NCBI RefSeq assembly: GCF_900021175.1
Contig: NZ_FCOP01000012.1
Coordinates: 186,001 to 250,000 of the forward strand
DNA from: Pseudenterobacter timonensis
GTDB lineage: Bacteria; Pseudomonadota; Gammaproteobacteria; Enterobacterales; Enterobacteriaceae
Direction of reading: 5' to 3'
DNA length: 64,000 nt
The translations under genes were made by a program, and so were the position numbers. Positions 45,073-52,956 of this stretch are shown here, piece after piece. How positions within the stretch are numbered: the first letter of the stretch is position 1; each line of letters opens with the position of its first letter. The notes below the pieces were generated by a model, which did no database searches, was not told where the DNA came from, and was given only the letters and a program-made list of their open reading frames with translations.

Positions 45073-45351
45073 ATTGGCGAAAGCGCGTTTTCGGTTCCGG
45101 GTATCACTCTGCGCTACGCGCAGCGGAGTATCCGGTTTACCCCCATTTTTCTGTACGGGCAGGGTGTGACCGGGTGTATTGAGGTCTGTCTGTATGCTTC
45201 GGATGATATCCGGCCCCTGTACCGTCTGTTTATGCGCAGTGGCGGGCAGAATGACTGGACCTGGTGTCCGGTCGGTGTGCAGGGCGGTAATCCCGCCCGG
45301 TTTGATGAAGGGGCATTCTTTACGATGATTACCCCTTTGCTTCCCGAGTAA
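45073..45351 (+). pseudogene. C-terminal fragment of an unknown protein fused to the vgrG remnant
   Basis: Immediately after the vgrG homology ends, a different frame stays open for about 93 codons and looks protein-like (ITLRYAQRSIRFTPIFLYG, CIEVCLYASDDIRPLYRLFMRS, DWTWCPVGVQGGN) with a normal stop at 45349-45351. It has no start of its own. I do not recognise the family; position suggests the tail of a former T6SS accessory or effector gene truncated by the same event that cut vgrG. Confidence 0.5.
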
Positions 45352-45396
45352 ACCCTGAACCAGACTCTGGCTCGCTTTCCGCCCGGAAAATTAAAC

Positions 45397-45510
45397 ATGC
45401 ATGACGAACAACTATGCCAGGAGAGAACCGGCGGCGATCGGCTTTCACTGCCACAGTTTATGGCGCTACGCGATGAAATGAGTAAGCCGACGCATCCGGT
45501 ACGCGACTGA
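45397..45510 (+). pseudogene. N-terminal fragment of an ImpA_N (VasL/TssA-like) gene
   Basis: A 37-codon frame beginning ATG and reading LSLPQFMALRDEMSKPTHPVRD before a stop. This resembles the opening of ImpA_N-domain proteins (LPxYxALRDELxKLxHPxRPDVDW), which occur at the end of many enteric T6SS clusters as vasL. The remaining several hundred codons are missing, so the cluster edge has been eroded. No gene is seen from here to 45631. Confidence 0.5.
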
Positions 45511-45631
45511 AGTGACCTTTGACGATATGTGGCCAACGTGATTTCACATGCAACTGAGCAGGATAATGAGCCTGATCGCGTATTGCCCATCTGGTTGAGC
45601 TGTTTCCGACAGGCATCGGCGTCCACTGAGG

Positions 45632-46204
45632 TCATTTTTCATCTGTAGCGTTGGCTGTTTTAGTCACCAGAATAGCATCTGTAATCACGCTGAAAATCCG
45701 TTCGGCGCGAGGTGCGTGCGAGGGGTGTCCACGCAACCAGGCGAGCGCGGCGATAAGGTCAAACAACTCAGCGCCATCAAGATCGGCTCGTGCTTTGCCA
45801 TCGGCCTGAGCGCGGGCCAGAAGCGAGGCTCCGGCAGCACGTAGCGTGACGCACGATGTATGGAGTGCGGAATTGGGATCTTCGATGGCGCTCATCATCG
45901 GCGCAATAACGCCACGATGTTCATAAGTGAAGGCAATAATCTCTTGCAACCACAACATCAAGGCTTCGGCTGAATCGGCCCTGGTCCGCAGGGTTTCGGC
46001 TCTGGTCGCCAGTGCATCAAAGCTTGAACGCAACAGCACTTCAAGCAACGCTTCGCGGCTCGGGAAGTGGCGGTAGAGTGTACCCAGGCCGACTTCGGCT
46101 CTGCGGGCAATGTCGCGCAATGACGCATCGGCGCCTTGCTCAATGAAGACGTCGCGCGCGACGGTAATAAGGTGGTCGTAGTTTTTTCTCGCATCGGCTC
46201 GCAT
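45632..46204 (-). CDS. TetR-family transcriptional regulator
   Basis: A 190-residue regulator with the N-terminal helix-turn-helix RDVFIEQGADASLRDIARRAEVGLGTLYRHFPSREALLEVLL and a C-terminal ligand-binding helical domain (SetR/TetR_C type). The start at 46204 follows AAGGAG and excludes 30 unlikely residues in the longer frame, which would read through the operator. It is divergent from an oxidoreductase gene, and tandem palindromes lie between them. Most likely it represses both genes and is released by a reactive or xenobiotic compound; the inducer is unknown. Confidence 0.85.
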   Translation of the reverse strand: MRADARKNYDHLITVARDVFIEQGADASLRDIARRAEVGLGTLYRHFPSREALLEVLLRSSFDALATRAETLRTRADSAEALMLWLQEIIAFTYEHRGVIAPMMSAIEDPNSALHTSCVTLRAAGASLLARAQADGKARADLDGAELFDLIAALAWLRGHPSHAPRAERIFSVITDAILVTKTANATDEK

Positions 46205-46221
46205 GGTGTCTCCTTGACAAG

Positions 46222-46257
46222 CGGAGCAGTGCTCCATATATTCGGAGCAGTGCTCCG
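46222..46257. promoter_or_regulatory. Tandem TetR operator
   Basis: Two copies of the palindrome GGAGCAGTGCTCC lie at 46223-46235 and 46244-46256, with centres 21 bases apart, about two turns of the helix. The second extends to 15 bases of perfect symmetry. They sit between the divergent TetR gene and the oxidoreductase gene, the expected place for an operator controlling both. Confidence 0.8.
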
Positions 46258-46292
46258 TTAAATATACCGTATTCCCGTCCCAGGAGGAAGCC

Positions 46293-47321
46293 ATGTCGAT
46301 TAAAGTGATGAAGGCAGTTCAGCAGTATGCGTTCGGTGGGCCGGAGGTACTTCGCTATGAAGAGGTTTCCGTGCCAGATCTTCAGCCTAACGAAGTGCTT
46401 GTCCGCGTGCATGCGGTCGGCCTCAATCCTCCTGACTGGTATCTTCGCGATGGCTATCGAATGTTGCCGCCGGAATGGCAACCCAAAATCGCTTTCCCTG
46501 TGATCCTGGGAACGGATATTTCGGGGGTGATCGTTGCGTTGGGTGACAACGTCACGTCGTTCTCTGTCGGGGATGAAGTCTTTTCGATGGTGCGTTTCCC
46601 CGACGGGGCGGCTGGCGGTAGCCGGGCCTATGCCGAATACGTCAGCGTAGCGGCAACGGAGGTGGCACGTAAACCTCGTCACCTTGACCATATTCACGCC
46701 GCCGCCACACCCATGTCGCTGCTGACCGCATGGCAATTTATGATTGAACAAGGGCATGATGTGCAAAATCCGCTTCAGGCAACCGCGCATAAGCCGGTGC
46801 CGCTGGCGGGACAAACCGTTCTGATTAACGGCGCGGCAGGTGGTGTCGGCCATTTCGCCGTACAGTTGGCGAAATGGCAGGGGGCGTATGTTATCGCGGT
46901 CGCCTCCGGCGAACATGAAGTGTTCCTGCTTAACCTTGGCGCTGATGAATTTATTGATTACACGAAACAGGCTGCCGAGGATGTAGTACGCAATGCAGAT
47001 CTCGTCATCGATGCGGTTGGCGGCCCTTCAGCAGGCCGTTTCTTGCGCACTCTCAGGCGCGGCGGCGCGCTGTTTCCGATTTACCCTCTGGGGTTTGCAG
47101 GCGCTGAAGAGGCCCAGCAGTTGGGCGTTATCGTCTCGGCTACGCAGGTGCGTTCCAACGGCGCACAGCTCGCCCAGCTTGCCGAGTTGTTGGATAAGGG
47201 GGTCATTCAGGTCGCTGTCGACAGTACGTTCCCCCTTGCGCACGCGCAACAAGCGCATGAGCGGGCGGCTCGGGGACATATTCAGGGGAAAATCGTGCTT
47301 TCGGTCATTAACCCGGAATGA
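46293..47321 (+). CDS. NADP-dependent oxidoreductase, zinc-less MDR (quinone reductase-like)
   Basis: A 342-residue medium-chain dehydrogenase/reductase. The N-terminal GroES-like domain (LRYEEVSVPDLQPNEVLVRVHAVGLNPPDWYLRDG) lacks the zinc-binding cysteines of alcohol dehydrogenases, and the Rossmann domain carries VLINGAAGGVGHFAVQLAKW with the AAxGGVG dinucleotide motif of quinone reductases. It probably reduces quinones, enones or similar electrophiles with NADPH. SD AGGAGG is 6 bases upstream. Control by the divergent TetR gene is inferred from the operator. Confidence 0.88.
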   Translation: MSIKVMKAVQQYAFGGPEVLRYEEVSVPDLQPNEVLVRVHAVGLNPPDWYLRDGYRMLPPEWQPKIAFPVILGTDISGVIVALGDNVTSFSVGDEVFSMVRFPDGAAGGSRAYAEYVSVAATEVARKPRHLDHIHAAATPMSLLTAWQFMIEQGHDVQNPLQATAHKPVPLAGQTVLINGAAGGVGHFAVQLAKWQGAYVIAVASGEHEVFLLNLGADEFIDYTKQAAEDVVRNADLVIDAVGGPSAGRFLRTLRRGGALFPIYPLGFAGAEEAQQLGVIVSATQVRSNGAQLAQLAELLDKGVIQVAVDSTFPLAHAQQAHERAARGHIQGKIVLSVINPE

Positions 47322-47374
47322 TGTGACGGGAGCGATACGGCTATAGTCTGTTTAATTAATCACCATGCCTGTTC

Positions 47375-47398
47375 GCGCCGGGGCCTGATGCCCGGCGC
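47375..47398 (+). terminator. Hairpin after the oxidoreductase gene
   Basis: GCGCCGGG and CCCGGCGC form an 8-bp GC-rich stem with an 8-base loop, followed by TTT. It lies 53 bases after the stop and is a reasonable terminator with a short T tail. Confidence 0.6.
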
Positions 47399-47423
47399 TT
47401 TGCGGTTTGGCAATTCCTGCTCA

Positions 47424-48331
47424 ATGATGTAGCTGTCGCTGGTGCCGGTATTCAATCGCCATGTGGCGGCACAGTTTGTGTTTAGCGCCGCGCTGAACTG
47501 CGTTGTGATGGTGTTGATCAACGGCTATCTGTCGCAGTGGCCGCTGATAATGACGCTGGCTGTGTTTGTCCTGTACGTGCTGTTTTTCCGTTTGATGAGC
47601 CAAGGGCCGCTATTTTTGTTCGGCTCAATAGGCGTCGTGTGTCAGTGCATGATGCTCAATTTTATGAGTTACCCGACCACCGACTGGCACACGCTACTGT
47701 TCTCCATTATTGAGGCCTGCGTGATGGCATTAGGCTTAAGCGCGTTGATGTATTTTCTGTTTCCGGATGTTGAACCTCGTTTGCGCCCGCCGCGGGTAGT
47801 GAAAGATGCCGCCCCGGTGCGTCATGAATCGCTGCTTGCGGGCACGATAGCGACGCTTATTTTTGTGGTTTTCCAGCTTTGCGAGCTCAGCGACTCTCTG
47901 GCGGCGCTGATGGCGGGTGTGCTGATCCTGTTTCCCATGAACTATCGCGGCGCGGTGCTGAGTGCCATCTGGCGCGTGGTTGGTGCGACGCTGGGCGGCC
48001 TGTACATCCTGCTGATACAACTGCTTCTCTACGACAACAGTAGCCATATGCTGCTGACCATGCCGCTGGTGGGTATCGGGCTGGCATTCGGCGTGCGGCT
48101 ACATGTGATGGAAAAGGTGGGGACGGGCGTTGGTTTTCCTGTTTCACCACCATTAGCATTTTGTTCAGGCAGAGCTTGCGGTCTGACAGCGATCTGATGT
48201 TTGGCGACCTCTATCGTATGATCTTGGTGGTCGTTGGCCTGCTCGCGACGCTGGCAATGGTGTTTGTGCTGGATCTGGTGCTCAACTGCTTTGCGGCGAC
48301 GCGCTATATGAATGCACCGCCAGGAGAATAA
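47424..48331 (+). pseudogene. Decayed DUF2955 inner-membrane transporter gene
   Basis: This is a paralogue of the intact gene at 59345-60418, sharing long stretches such as YLSQWPLIMTLAVF, NFMSYPTTDWHTLLFS and RGAVLSAIWRVVGATLGG. It starts in the middle: the first 55 or so codons are absent, the codon matching a leucine of the intact protein is TAG (47430-47432), and a frameshift at about 48137 (GVGF then PVSPPLAF) leads to an early stop at 48197, while the original frame continues to NCFAATRYMNAPPGE and TAA at 48331. The HlyD and MarR genes that accompany the intact copy are missing here. Confidence 0.88.
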
Positions 48332-48334
48332 ACA

Positions 48335-48721
48335 TCAGAAGATCTCATCTGCTGGATTTTTGCTTTGATGCTCAACGTATTCGGCAATCATGCCGTCCGG
48401 ATGGCGAACCAGCATGTTCCAGCCAGTGGGGACGCGCTTCACCGGATTGATAATCGTCGCGCCGGTAGAGGGCAGGTGTTTCTCCCAGGCGGCAATGTCG
48501 TTGACCAGAAAAGTGGCCTGGGTGGCGCGAAAAGGCGCCAGGCTCTTATCGGTTCCTCCGATTAAAAGCACCGAACCCACCTGGGCCAGTTTGAGATCGT
48601 ATTCGGGATAGTCGAAGCGCAGTCTTGCCTCCTGCGCAATCAAGGTTTCATAAAAGGCAACCGTTTCGTCAAAACGACTAATCATGATGCATTGACGGGT
48701 CAGTATATTCAGAACTTTCAT
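48335..48721 (-). CDS. VOC-family (glyoxalase/bleomycin resistance fold) protein
   Basis: A 128-residue protein with the beta-alpha-beta-beta-beta repeat of the vicinal oxygen chelate fold: an N-terminal half MISRFDETVAFYETLIAQEARLRFDYPEYDL and a C-terminal half ending in GWNMLVRHPDGMIAEYVEH, where the terminal glutamate is a usual metal ligand. The family covers glyoxalases, dioxygenases and antibiotic-binding proteins, so no substrate can be given. The start at 48721 has SD AAGGAGG at good spacing. It converges with the DUF2955 pseudogene. Confidence 0.8.
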   Translation of the reverse strand: MKVLNILTRQCIMISRFDETVAFYETLIAQEARLRFDYPEYDLKLAQVGSVLLIGGTDKSLAPFRATQATFLVNDIAAWEKHLPSTGATIINPVKRVPTGWNMLVRHPDGMIAEYVEHQSKNPADEIF

Positions 48722-48821
48722 CATGCCTCCTTCGTGATTTCCACAGAAATAGCGTAGCAGCACAGGGGGAAAGGGATTCCTGTATCACCGTTGTTTTAAC
48801 CCAAAAACACTGGAGATAATT

Positions 48822-49581
48822 ATGAGCAATAACGCAACAATTACACTTGTTACCGGTGGGAGTCGTGGTTTGGGCCGTTCTACGGTAGAAGCGCTGGCTC
48901 GCCGGGGCGTCAACACTCTCTTTACCTATAAAGCGAATCACGCCGAAGCCAATAAGGTTGTCGAACGGGTTAAATCTCTCGGCGCAACGGCGATCCCGCT
49001 GCAACTCAGTACGGGAAAGGGTCACTTTTGACGCTTTCATCGAGCAATTTAAGGTTGCACTCAGGGAGTTGGGAGCCGATAAATTTCATTATCTTGTCAA
49101 TAACGCAGGTAACTCCAGCGGGATGGGGTTTCTAAATGCTACTGAGGCAGAATTTGATGCGCTGTACGACATCCATGTGAAAGGCGTCTTTTTCCTTACG
49201 CAAAAACTGGTGCCGCTGATGGTCGATAGGGGGCGGATCGTCAATATTTCATCCGGCCTTACCCGTATCGTTATGGCGAATCGCGCACCTTACGCGATCA
49301 TGAAATCTGCCGTCGAAACCATGACGAAATACATGGCATTCGAGCTGGGCAGCCGCGGTATTGCGGTGAACTGCGTTGCGCCGGGCGCGATTGCCACCGA
49401 TTTCAGCGGTGGGGTAGCACGCGATAATCCTGAGGTTCCTAAAGCCATCTCCGCCATGACGGCGCTCGGACGTCCCGGGCTGCCTGACGACATTGGCCCG
49501 ATGATTGCCTCATTGCTTTCGGAAGACAATCGTTGGGTCAACGCACAGCGTATTGAAGTCTCGGGCGGTATGCGCATATGA
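48822..49581 (+). pseudogene. Frameshifted short-chain dehydrogenase (SDR)
   Basis: Two overlapping frames make one SDR. The first (from ATG 48822, SD TGGAGA) carries the cofactor motif VTGGSRGLGRSTVEAL and reads as far as IPLQLSTG, then stops at 49031. The second continues VTFDAFIEQFKVALRELG, LVNNAGNSSG, the serine in NISSGL, the active-site-like YAIMK and the C-terminus NRWVNAQRIEVSGGMRI. The shift lies near 49009-49016 around GGGAAAGGG. Joined, it would be about 250 residues and close to the intact SDR at 49856-50611, so the two are probably paralogues. A sequencing error in the G/A run cannot be excluded. Confidence 0.8.
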
Positions 49582-49665
49582 GCATATTCTTAATAAAATT
49601 AGATAAAGTGAAGTAGATATCTCATTCTCAGGATTGGCTTATCCGCTATCTTTGATGGGGAAGTA

Positions 49666-49803
49666 ATGAACCAGATCACAAAACAGAAAACTTTTTTGCC
49701 TGCGGTAAAAATGTCGGTATCAGTTTATGCAGATAAGAAAAAACCATTATCAGGTATGGTGTTACAGCACGGGTACATAACCAGGTACATAACCAGGCAC
49801 TGA
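49666..49803 (+). CDS. Hypothetical 45-residue open frame
   Basis: An ATG behind GGGGAAGTA opens 45 codons (MNQITKQKTFLPAVKMSVSV...). The last 9 codons run through a perfect tandem duplication of GGTACATAACCA (49776-49799). There is no recognised domain and no homologue by eye. It may be the truncated start of a lost gene; translation is uncertain. Confidence 0.25.
   Translation: MNQITKQKTFLPAVKMSVSVYADKKKPLSGMVLQHGYITRYITRH
49776..49801. repeat. Tandem 12-base duplication
   Basis: GGTACATAACCA-type units occur twice in direct succession (GTACATAACCAG repeated). A slip during replication is the simplest origin. Confidence 0.7.
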
Positions 49804-49813
49804 TGTCAGCCGC

Positions 49814-49849
49814 TGCTGGGCTGGCGCAGCATGAGGCGCCAGCCCAGCA
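49814..49849. terminator. Long GC-rich hairpin downstream of the SDR gene
   Basis: TGCTGGGCTGGCGC and GCGCCAGCCCAGCA form a perfect 14-bp stem with an 8-base loop, 7 bases beyond the stop of the minus-strand SDR gene. A T tract is lacking on both sides, so it may act as a 3'-end stabiliser or a factor-assisted terminator. Confidence 0.6.
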
Positions 49850-49855
49850 AAGCAA

Positions 49856-50611
49856 TCAGATATTCTGACCGCCCGACACCTCTATCCGCTGGGCAGTTAC
49901 CCACCGGTTGTCGTCACGCAGCAGGCTTGCCACCATCAGCCCGATATCATCCGGCACGCCCACGCGGCCAAGCGCGGTCATGGCGGCAAACTGCGCGTTT
50001 ACATCCGCGTTGTCGCGAACCAGACCGCCGCCAAAATCGGTTTCAATGGCGCCTGGTGCGATGGTATTGACGGTAATGCCGCGCGCGCCCAGCTCGCGTG
50101 CCAGATAAACGCTGAGCATTTCCACAGCTGCTTTTGCCGCAGCGTAAGCGGAGAATCCAGGGTACGATACCCGGGTTAGGCCGGACGAGAAGTTGATGAT
50201 GCGCCCGCTGTCCGCCAGCAGTGGTAAAAGGGTCTGGATCAGGAAAAATACCCCTTTGACATGGACATTGAACAGCCCGTCGAACTGCGCTTCGGTGGTC
50301 TCGGCTACCCCGGCAAACTCGCCATGACCTGCGTTATTTATCAGGTGGTCGAAGGTGTCGCGTTGCCAGACCTCGGCGAGTTGTTGACGCAGCGTTTTAG
50401 CAAATGCTGGAAAACTCGTAGTCTCGGCCATATCCAGTTGAAGCGCGATCGCCTTCCGACCAAGGGTACGGATTTCCGCGACAACCGCTTCAGCCTGGGT
50501 GGTATTTCCTCTGTAAGCGACGATAACATCGCTGCCCTGGCGGGCGATGGCGAGTGCAGTGTTGCGTCCGAGGCCACGATTGGCGCCGGTAATCAGTGCG
50601 ATTTTAGACAT
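49856..50611 (-). CDS. Short-chain dehydrogenase/reductase
   Basis: A 251-residue classical SDR. It shows the cofactor motif TGANRGLG at residues 8-15, LINNAG, the catalytic serine in INFSSGLTR, the YxxxK pair in FSAYAAAK, and PGAIETDF. An arginine (YRG) after the second strand suggests NADP preference. Substrate is unknown; similar proteins are annotated as 3-oxoacyl-ACP reductase-like. It is divergent from an AraC-family regulator gene, which may control it. SD AGGAG lies just upstream of the start. Confidence 0.9.
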   Translation of the reverse strand: MSKIALITGANRGLGRNTALAIARQGSDVIVAYRGNTTQAEAVVAEIRTLGRKAIALQLDMAETTSFPAFAKTLRQQLAEVWQRDTFDHLINNAGHGEFAGVAETTEAQFDGLFNVHVKGVFFLIQTLLPLLADSGRIINFSSGLTRVSYPGFSAYAAAKAAVEMLSVYLARELGARGITVNTIAPGAIETDFGGGLVRDNADVNAQFAAMTALGRVGVPDDIGLMVASLLRDDNRWVTAQRIEVSGGQNI

Positions 50612-50768
50612 GTTAACTCTCCTTTGTTGTGTGTGTTCCTACTCTAGGCGGAAGCTTTTCGTCTGCTTTGCCTGATTCTTTTTATTTTTTGCTCATTCCT
50701 CCTGAAGGGGGTCGCAAACCAGCAAAACAGTGCATACTGAAGCATCGAAACTTGCCTGAAAGGATTTT

Positions 50769-51647
50769 ATGGACGCCACGCTATTTGAACTTTGCCGTCG
50801 TTATGCCGATGCCCACGTCAGCCAGTGTGGTGTTGCCGCCACGCCGGTTGCCGGGCTGACCATTGTGCGTGCTATGCATCCCGGCGAGCTGCAGGTGGCT
50901 ATCGCCAGGCCTCTTATCGCCATGCTGCTGCAGGGGCGAAAACGCGTGACCACGGGTGCCAGTGGGTTCGAATATGGTCCCGGTGAGGCGATGGTTATCG
51001 CAGCGGATATTCCGACCACCAGCCAGATCGTGCAGGCCAGCCAGCGTCATCCCTATTACGCGCTGGTGCTGGAGTTTGATCCCGTTATCCTGCGTGAACT
51101 GCAGGACGTCGTGCCTGCCTTGCCGACAAAAACTCCTGCTATAGGCATTCAGCCCTTCGATCGTGACGTGACGGATGCAGCCCGTCGTCTGGCAGGGCTT
51201 TTTGACCAGCCGCAGGCGCTGGCGCTTCTCGGGGAAGGATTACGACGTGAGTTGCATTATTGGTTATTGCAGAGCGTACATGGCCCGGCTATTCGCGCTC
51301 TTGGCGCAGTGGATAGCCACGCTGCCAGAATTGGCCGGGCGGTGGCGATTTTACGTAAAGAGTATATGCGCGCCGTGCGCGTGGAGGAGCTGGCTGGCGC
51401 GGCAGGAATGAGCGTATCGGTTTTTCATCACCATTTTCGGGCGATCACCACGCTTTCTCCAGTACAGTTTCAAAAGCAGCTACGCCTGATCGAGGCTCGT
51501 CGTGAATTGCTGGCGGAAGGGGCGGGGATTGCCCGAACCGCCAGCCTGGTAGGGTATGCCAGCGTTTCACAATTTACCCGTGACTACGCCCGGATGTTTG
51601 GTACGCCTCCCGGGCGCGACAGGCGAATAGCGAAAGCGGAAGCATAA
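50769..51647 (+). CDS. AraC-family transcriptional regulator
   Basis: A 292-residue regulator with an AraC-type N-terminal cupin arm (LIAMLLQGRKRVTTG, YGPGEAMVIAADIPTTSQI) and two C-terminal helix-turn-helix motifs: RVEELAGAAGMSVSVFHHHFRAITTLSPVQFQKQLRL and IARTASLVGYASVSQFTRDYARMFGTPP. The N-terminal type (AraC_N) is common in regulators next to short-chain dehydrogenases and aldo-keto reductases that respond to aldehydes or alcohols. It is divergent from the SDR gene, with 157 bases between them. Confidence 0.88.
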   Translation: MDATLFELCRRYADAHVSQCGVAATPVAGLTIVRAMHPGELQVAIARPLIAMLLQGRKRVTTGASGFEYGPGEAMVIAADIPTTSQIVQASQRHPYYALVLEFDPVILRELQDVVPALPTKTPAIGIQPFDRDVTDAARRLAGLFDQPQALALLGEGLRRELHYWLLQSVHGPAIRALGAVDSHAARIGRAVAILRKEYMRAVRVEELAGAAGMSVSVFHHHFRAITTLSPVQFQKQLRLIEARRELLAEGAGIARTASLVGYASVSQFTRDYARMFGTPPGRDRRIAKAEA

Positions 51648-51668
51648 AGCAAAAGAAAGGGGGGTGAG

Positions 51669-51875
51669 TCACGGGAATATTTCCGCAGTGACATGCACTT
51701 TATTTCCCATGCGCGCCTCTATGATTTTATAAGTCTTGCCCCCGTCTTTGTGCGCCTGCTGGCGAATCTGGCTTTCCGCATGCTCAAGCGTGTCGCCCGT
51801 GGCGGTGATGGTTTGGGCGAACAGGCAAAACGGCATAACAGAACTGATAAATACAATAATATTCAATATTTTCAT
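51669..51875 (-). CDS. DUF1471 (YhcN/BhsA-like) small periplasmic protein
   Basis: A 68-residue protein with a signal peptide (MKILNIIVFISSVMPFCLFA) and a mature part of about 48 residues containing HAESQIRQQAHKDGGKTYKIIEAR and VHVTAEIF, the typical DUF1471 pattern. Such proteins respond to stress and affect biofilm or surface properties in enterics. It is 20 bases downstream of the NmrA-like gene on the same strand, so it is probably co-transcribed. I use the second start (51875); the longer frame adds seven residues. Confidence 0.75.
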   Translation of the reverse strand: MKILNIIVFISSVMPFCLFAQTITATGDTLEHAESQIRQQAHKDGGKTYKIIEARMGNKVHVTAEIFP

Positions 51876-51895
51876 GAAATTAACACCCCAATACA

Positions 51896-52831
51896 TTAAT
51901 GAAAATATGCCCTAAGCCAGGAGGCGATATCCTGAGTCGGAATATTATTTTGTGCATTCCATGTGTCGCTTATTGGCCACCACATGCCGTCGCCCCGGGC
52001 AAAAGCCGCGCGATAGCGCAGCATCTGATCGTCAGGTTGCAGACGCAGTTGATCCAGCAGCACCGACAGAGGGAACGCTTTTTTCGTGAAGGTCTGCTTT
52101 GTGACCTGCTCGACCGTTTCCGCCAGCTCCCCGTAGGAGGTCGTTTCACCCGCTACAAATACCACCTCATTGCGGATTTTTGGCTGATGTAAATAAATCG
52201 CGGTTGTCAGGCGGCCAATATCCTGCGGCGAGGTAACGGTTACCCGGGTGTCCCATCCACCTGGCGCGTGAATCGTTTTTTCCGACAAATTCACCACATC
52301 AAACGCGGGTTCGAAAAGAAAACTGGTGAACATACCGGTTGAGATAATTACCCATTCCGTCTGGTTTTGCGCCCGCAGCATCGTTCTGACGTCATATTGT
52401 TCATCCCATACGGGCTGACCGCTTCCTTTACCCACCACATCGTAATTAACGCCAAACTGCCACGGGAAATAGCGGTTTACACCCGCCTCCAGCACCGCGC
52501 TGGTGATCTTTAGCTGCGTTCCCGGCCCGGCGACGAAACCCATACAGTTGATAACGGTGTCAAAGCCGGCAAAGTGGGGTTTTAACGCGGCGATGGAGCT
52601 GTCTGCGACGTCGACAGCGATAAATTTAGCGCCTGCGTCGGCGAGCTTTTGATGCGTTTCGGAAATTAAATTCCCATCTTCATCAAAAGAGCCAGGAGAA
52701 ACTATGACGCAGACGCTGCCGTTCTGCGCGGTGACCGCGGGAACCAGCGACTCAAGGACCGCAGCACCCAGTTGTCCTGCTCCCAGCACCAATACGTTTT
52801 GATCGGTTGTGACGTTATCTTTTTTCATCAT
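51896..52831 (-). CDS. NmrA-like/isoflavone reductase-type NAD(P)-binding protein
   Basis: A 311-residue atypical SDR. The dinucleotide motif is LVLGAGQLGAAVLESL at residues 14-29, followed by VDVADSS and NCMGFVAGPG, as in aromatic alcohol reductases and NmrA-like redox sensors; the conserved catalytic lysine of isoflavone reductases is not obvious. It could be an enzyme or a redox-sensing protein. It is divergent from a LysR-type regulator gene, which probably controls it together with the small DUF1471 gene downstream. Confidence 0.82.
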   Translation of the reverse strand: MMKKDNVTTDQNVLVLGAGQLGAAVLESLVPAVTAQNGSVCVIVSPGSFDEDGNLISETHQKLADAGAKFIAVDVADSSIAALKPHFAGFDTVINCMGFVAGPGTQLKITSAVLEAGVNRYFPWQFGVNYDVVGKGSGQPVWDEQYDVRTMLRAQNQTEWVIISTGMFTSFLFEPAFDVVNLSEKTIHAPGGWDTRVTVTSPQDIGRLTTAIYLHQPKIRNEVVFVAGETTSYGELAETVEQVTKQTFTKKAFPLSVLLDQLRLQPDDQMLRYRAAFARGDGMWWPISDTWNAQNNIPTQDIASWLRAYFH

Positions 52832-52956
52832 ACATCCTCACTCTGTTAAGCCTTTATTTCTGGCGTGTAAAGCGAGTTTATGAGAAGGGCGGCAGGTCGA
52901 TAAGATCACCGTTACGGGTTAGACTGTTCGCATGAGTGGGATAATATGAGGCTGAG

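Noticed and set aside
15161-45631. Integration of the T6SS cluster as a phage-like or tRNA-associated island
   Set aside because: No tRNA gene, integrase or attachment-site repeat was found at either border.
45114-45635. A 173-codon open frame on the minus strand at the T6SS border
   Set aside because: It lies opposite the two gene fragments described, overlaps the TetR stop and shows no domain.
48822-49581. Programmed frameshifting in the SDR gene
   Set aside because: No slippery heptamer with a downstream structure is evident, and single-frame SDRs are the rule; mutation or sequencing error is simpler.
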